From Raphanus sativus (lineage: Eukaryota > Streptophyta > Magnoliopsida > Brassicales > Brassicaceae), in NCBI RefSeq assembly GCF_000801105.2, contig NC_079511.1, forward strand, positions 21,723,792 to 21,787,791: a stretch of 64,000 nt of DNA, read 5' to 3'. Positions 59,516 to 64,000 of this stretch are shown here, piece by piece. Made by a program: the position numbers and the translations under genes. Numbering within the stretch: position 1 is the first letter of the stretch; the number at the start of each line of letters is the position of its first letter. The notes beneath the pieces are model-generated. The model ran no database searches and was not told where the DNA came from. It saw only the letters and a list, made by a program, of their open reading frames with translations.

Positions 59516-60039
59516 GCAAAACCCCAAACAACACTACTTACTGTTGTGTCATGTTCTTGTTTACATGCTTATTCCTTTTAGCATAACAGTGTTATTATCA
59601 CACATTCATAAATGCAATGGTGCAATTCTCTTTTCATTTATTGGAAACCATTAAACATTGAATCAGCTTTTCTATACAACATTTTGGTTCAGAAGAAAGT
59701 ACTGATTACTGAATGCTTAATAAGCCAAGGGAGTAGAAGATGAATACAATGCAAGAGGAAGGAAATTTATTTTAAGGATATATCCATTGTAAATGCCAAA
59801 TAACCATTTGTTTTTCTCAAATAGTCATCGACTGGCTTATTTGCACCATCACCATGAGTGAAAAAGGAAGCAGCTTTATGTTAAGGAGAGAACATAATGT
59901 AGAACAAAGTGATCGTACATGATGGGTGGTTTTCTACATGAATTTGATTATTTGTTGGTTGTAGAGGTTTCGATTTAGGTCAATTTAAATCACTTTATAT
60001 AAAATAATTTCAAAATGAATTGATTTAATCTAATTGAAA
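59516..60039. other. Gene-free spacer
   Basis: AT-rich sequence with no feature I can support. Confidence 0.5.
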
Positions 60040-60440
60040 TAACTATTCTGGTTAAGTGGGTTAAGTTTAAACAAATCTGTCAAATTGTGACTAAAAATGT
60101 GGTCAAAGAATTAATAAATCTATCAAATCCTAACTAAATCTGTTAAAATTAAATAAATTTGTGGTTAAAGAAAAATAAATCGGTCAAAATTAACTAAATC
60201 TGTCAAAAACAAGTAAATCTGTGGCCATAGCAAAAATAAATCTATCAAATCTTATATAAATCTGTTCAAATTAAGTAAGTTTGTGGCAAAAAAATAAATA
60301 AATCTAATGATTCCTACTTAAATCTGTGAAATTTTAATAAATCTGTGACCAAACTTGACAAACCTATTATAATAAATCTGTGAAAATTTTATTAAGTCTA
60401 TAAATTTTGAAATAAATTTGTCTCCAAAGAAGAATAAATT
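60040..60440. repeat. AAATCTGTCAAA minisatellite
   Basis: Degenerate tandem array of about 30 to 45-base units built on TAAATCTGTCAAATT and AAATCTGTGGC, at least ten times. Unit spacing is irregular, indicating an old array. Confidence 0.7.
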
Positions 60441-60639
60441 TAAGTCTGTAGCTACATACACGTGGATAACATAAATCTGTCAGTGGCAAAATCGTTAATA
60501 TTCTGAAAATTTAGTAATGACATTTTTGTAATTATTGTTTTTGTTAACAAAAGAAATAAGGGTAAATTGAGTATGAAAAACAAACTAGTAATTAAAATAA
60601 AATTAGAGTTAAAATAGTCATTAGTTGATAAATAAGGGT

Positions 60640-61392
60640 TAAACTAGTTTTTTTCCATATTTTTAAGCGAAAGAGAAGTTTCTCCTTGGATCGAAAGCAA
60701 TATATTAAGTTTTTCCTCCACACTATTCACCGATGTTAGAGACAAAAGAAATAATGAGCATGTTGATCTCCAAATAGCTAGAGATTCAGGACAAGTAAAC
60801 AAACAAGGATCGATTGTCTCTGGAGCAAGACCACAACGTTGACATATCGGATCTAAATTCATTCCTCGAGACTTTAGTCGTGTATTTGTTCCCAAAGCTT
60901 TTGTCAAGATTTGCTTCTCAGAAAATGTTTTAGTTTAGGCAATATATCCAACCTCCATATTTTTTCTTTAAGTTGTGGGTCTTCATAAGGGATCAGAGGA
61001 GTGATAGTGTGGATACATGGAGAGTTTCTTAAGAACTGATACCCTGAAGATTGAAGAAACAGAGTAATTACTATCTTTTGTATAGTTCCAAACTAGTTGA
61101 TCACGTTGGGGTGATTGAGATAGATATATTTTGTGCACAACATCCTGATCGGCTGGTGAAAGTAATGTTTGATCAATAGACTCCATATTCCACTGTCTAT
61201 TAGGCGTATTGGTGATCCGATCACGTACTTTTAATTCTTTGTTGGTTTCTGTCTCTATGGCTGGCCGTGGAGGATGACCAGGTAGTCAGTTGTCTATAGA
61301 GATCCTTACACCAACTCCCTTTCCTATAATAAAATTACTTCCTTTCTGTATCACTTCTATGTCAAGAAGAATCGAAGCCCATCCATATGATT
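60640..61392 (-). mobile_element. LINE fragment (end of ORF2)
   Basis: Minus-strand pieces in more than one frame: ASILLDIEVIQKGSNFIIGK and LPGHPPRPAIE (about 61250-61390), SIDQTLLSPADQDVVHKIYL and DQLVWNYTKDSNYSVSS (60983-61186), then KALGTNTRLKSRGM and CQRCGLAPETIDPCLFTC (60644-60907). This is the region after reverse transcriptase in plant L1 elements, including the zinc-binding zf-RVT domain. Stops and frameshifts show it is dead. Confidence 0.85.
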
Positions 61393-61620
61393 GATACCGT
61401 TAAATTGTGTTAAATTGTTTAATCTCCACGCTTACTTTGCAAGTAAAACATCGTTAAATTGTGTTAGATCATGAAAACAAAATCCTCCTTTTTGTTTTCT
61501 GTATGTATTTTTTTCCAAGATACCCATAAGCTACGAAGCACGGGGACGGCAGTTTGGTTAACGTACCCGTACCGGAAACGTTTCTGGAACAGAAACACCA
61601 TAGAAACGGCACGGAGACAC
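61393..61620. other. Short spacer
   Basis: Contains two copies of GTTAAATTGTGTTA. No gene seen. Confidence 0.4.
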
Positions 61621-61623
61621 TTA

Positions 61624-61890
61624 GGGCATGCCCATTCGCGAACTCGGGGGCTCAATTCCCAAAATAAACTTTTCATTATTATATCTGTTTTGTATGATTT
61701 TTTTTTTAAAAAATAAATAAACGAACCAAATACGGGCCGCCACGTGTCGTGGAGTCCGTGAAACAGTAGTTAAACCCGTCTCTTACCAGCGAACTCACGT
61801 GATACGGGTTCACCAAAATCAGCTTATTATATATATTTTTTTCTTGGGAATTGTGTGAGGTTCTCTTATAAATGTCTAATAGGGATGGTC
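61624..61890. mobile_element. Harbinger-type MITE
   Basis: Ends GGGCATGCCCAT and (reverse complement) GACCATCCCTAT, flanked by TTA on both sides (61621-61623, 61891-61893). Inner inverted blocks CTCAATTCCCAA and CACAATTCCCAA extend the terminal repeats. 267 bases, non-coding. Confidence 0.65.
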
Positions 61891-61893
61891 TTA

Positions 61894-63116
61894 GGAGACA
61901 TGGTAGTTCATTTATGGATGTTGTAAATGGACTTTCTTCGATAATATTGTATCTTAAGCTAATTCATTTATCCTTTTCCAAAAAATAAAAGGAAGTAAAC
62001 TTTTAACTGTATTTTTAACTTTCAATCTTGTTTCTAAGTTGATGAACTTTTACTAGATAAACCAAATTTTGATTAAAAAATGTTTAATCATTAAGTTTAT
62101 TATTATTATTTAAAATAATATATTGAAGTAATTTTTATGTTAAGATTTTGGTGTAATCTTTTTTATTTTGTCCATTATGCATAGCTTATATATATTTTTA
62201 AGGGATAATTTGCTTAAAAACAAAGGAAAATGACAAAATTAGGGATTCGCCAATAACAGTAAAATTTTGATGCGCGTCAGATCAAACTTTATGGTAAAAG
62301 ACGCAACTACCCTGAATACTCGACGAAGTGGTTTCTGGAACCTAGATGACATACACTTATTTATAGGCTGACAGCAGGATTTATGAAGATTTGGAAAGAT
62401 TATAAAAAAAGATTTGGGTTAGATTTGCTGAACTTATTTTGGTAAAAGATATAATCATAATTAAATCAGAACCACATCTTTTTTTATTGTCGATGTCTTT
62501 TTCTTCATCTTCTTTCTCTGTTATTTTTCTCTAATGAATCTAAACAAAATTGAAGAAGATCGTGAGTTCCAAATCAATCCATCATTTATTAGTTCATCTG
62601 GTTCTTTTTCCATGAGTACATGAGATGGTGGCTGCGGCGGACAGGTAATCTCACCTACTGTCAAGAAGATGAGAGGACAACATACTGATTCTGGCAAAAG
62701 GAAAAAGCTTCAAGCTCTAGATAAATTTATATAAATTTCTTTAATTGGAATCTTATTCTTCCCCACGTCTGTACCTTCTTGAATTTGCTTGTTTACCACT
62801 AAGAGGTCTCTCTATCTTCTTGAATTTGCTTATAAAAGCTTGTTTAAGTTTTGTTGAATTAGTACGACTTTCTGAGTCCCACTATAATCTTAGTTTTTAT
62901 AGTTTTGGTCAATGTTTTGTACGAGAAGGGTCAATGCGTCTGTTTTTGACGAGGGAAGTGGAAGAAAAACGTGATTGAAGAATGGCAGCCTTGGACCAAA
63001 AACATTGGAAAGAACTCAACTGTATAGGGAAAAGAGAAGTCATATGAAGGGAATGGGACCAATGGTGAATGTGGAGATTTTAAATCCAAGAGTTGACTTA
63101 GCTTTTCTATTGTGAT
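61894..63116. other. Unassigned region with weak coding hints
   Basis: AT-rich to about 62450, then less so. A 77-codon plus frame at 62745-62978 is leucine-rich but matches nothing I know. I would not call a gene here. Confidence 0.35.
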
Positions 63117-64000
63117 ATAGATGCATATAGTTATTTAAGCAAGAATGTGTTTTGGGTATGGTCCTTGGTTACGGAAAAGTTTAACATGGTTAAGATTATT
63201 TTTGGTTTGATGATCTTTCTTGTAACCGAGTAATTATATACAAAACCGGGTATGAAAAATATTAGCATTGTTTGTTTTTCTGTTGGCTTGTTAAACTTGA
63301 GTGTAACCAATGATGTAATAAATTATCGTGTAATGAAATTATTTTATTTTTGAGTTGTTGCCTATACCATTTAACTTATAAGCATCTCCAAGCTTTTGCA
63401 AATGTCATTAAACTCAAACTGCAGTATATCACCCGTTTGGTTAGAAAATACAGAAACTTGTTATAGCAATGAAACGTTCTTGTAACCGATGAGGGATGGC
63501 TTTTACAAAACCAGCTATAAGAACGTTTAACCGATTATAAGAAAGTTTAGATGTATATAGTTATTTAAGCAAGAATGTCGTCTGGGTATATTCCTCGGTT
63601 ACAGAAACGTTTAGTCTGGTTAAGATTATTTTTGGTTGGATAATCTTTCTTGTCGCCAGATATTATTTTTACAAGACCAGTTAAAATATTTTTAGCATTG
63701 TTCACTTTCCTGTTGGTATGTTAAACTTTCTTGTAACCAATGATATAATAAATTATCATGTAATGAAATTGTTTTATCGTCAAGTTATTATCTATACCAT
63801 TTAACTTTTGTAAGATAAGCATTTCTAAGCTTTTGCAAATGTGATTAAACTCAAACAGCCGTATATCGCCCTCGTTTGGTTAGAAAATATGGAAACTTGT
63901 TACAGCAATGAAATGTTCTTGTGACCGATGAGAGATGGGTTTACCGGTTATAAGAAAGTTTAGCATGATTTGCTTTCTCTTTTGGTTTGTTAAACTTTCT
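63117..64000. repeat. 430-base tandem duplication
   Basis: A unit beginning AGATGYATATAGTTATTTAAG at 63119 recurs at 63548 and runs to the window edge. The copies share long blocks (for example GGTTAAGATTATTTTTGGTT and CCTATACCATTTAAC-like) with roughly 85 percent identity by eye. Unit content is non-coding, with repeated TTCTTGTAACC and TTTGTTAAACTT motifs. It may continue past 64000. Confidence 0.8.

Overview
The window is nuclear DNA from a flowering plant of the mustard family (Brassicaceae), most likely Brassica or a close relative. It has AT-rich intergenic DNA, many-exon genes with plant splice sites, and dense transposons of types common in Brassica (Helitrons with CTAG ends and GC hairpins, Mutator-like foldbacks, Stowaway and Harbinger MITEs, LINEs, a Tat-like Ty3/gypsy element). 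From memory, the order RACK1 - PEX3 - DExH helicase - GH3 matches Arabidopsis chromosome 1 around At1g48630 to At1g48690. The Arabidopsis segment is far more compact. The WAT1-type gene recalls the duplicated block near At3g18130 to At3g18200. This synteny was not checked by any search.

Layout. 1-3.7 kb: transposon debris (a LINE copy beside a Helitron). 3.8-5.0 kb (-): a RACK1 gene with a one-base deletion. 5.2-13.6 kb: a 3.34 kb unit repeated in tandem about 2.5 times, content unrecognised. 14.2-16.1 kb (+): intact PEX3, 7 exons. 17.1-23.3 kb: a gypsy element with three LTRs, a decayed gag, no pol and a spliced antisense ORF. 23.3-23.8 kb (+): a GH3 pseudogene containing an inverted duplication that forms a hairpin. 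24.6-29.8 kb (-): intact DExH-box RNA helicase, 19 exons. 30.3-32 kb: LINE tail, hAT-like MITE and a scrambled copy of a WAT1 exon. 32.4-38.0 kb (-): intact WAT1-type transporter, 6 exons, whose 4.2 kb first intron is mostly a Helitron plus a foldback element. 38.7-50.6 kb: repeats and a Helitron cluster carrying relics of RPA-like, SPT2-like and Helitron-helicase sequence. 51.1-57.0 kb (-): a GH3 gene whose last exon is split by a 1.36 kb foldback transposon and whose second intron is a Harbinger-like element with a Helitron inside. 57-64 kb: AT-rich DNA with a foldback, a GC-rich SINE-like island, a LINE fragment, a Harbinger-like MITE and a 430 bp tandem duplication.

The host genes are unrelated housekeeping and hormone functions: ribosome scaffold, peroxisome biogenesis, RNA helicase, EamA-type transporter, acyl-amido synthetase. 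They do not form a pathway. Two things stand out. First, several hairpin-forming sequences lie in or next to genes, including a GH3-derived inverted duplication with the architecture of a young miRNA locus and two long foldbacks inside host transcription units. Second, many insertions can be reconstructed exactly from their target-site duplications. Exon boundaries were placed by hand from GT/AG sites, reading phase and recalled family sequences; exon-length sums are multiples of three for the PEX3, helicase, WAT1 and (after removing the insertion) GH3 models.
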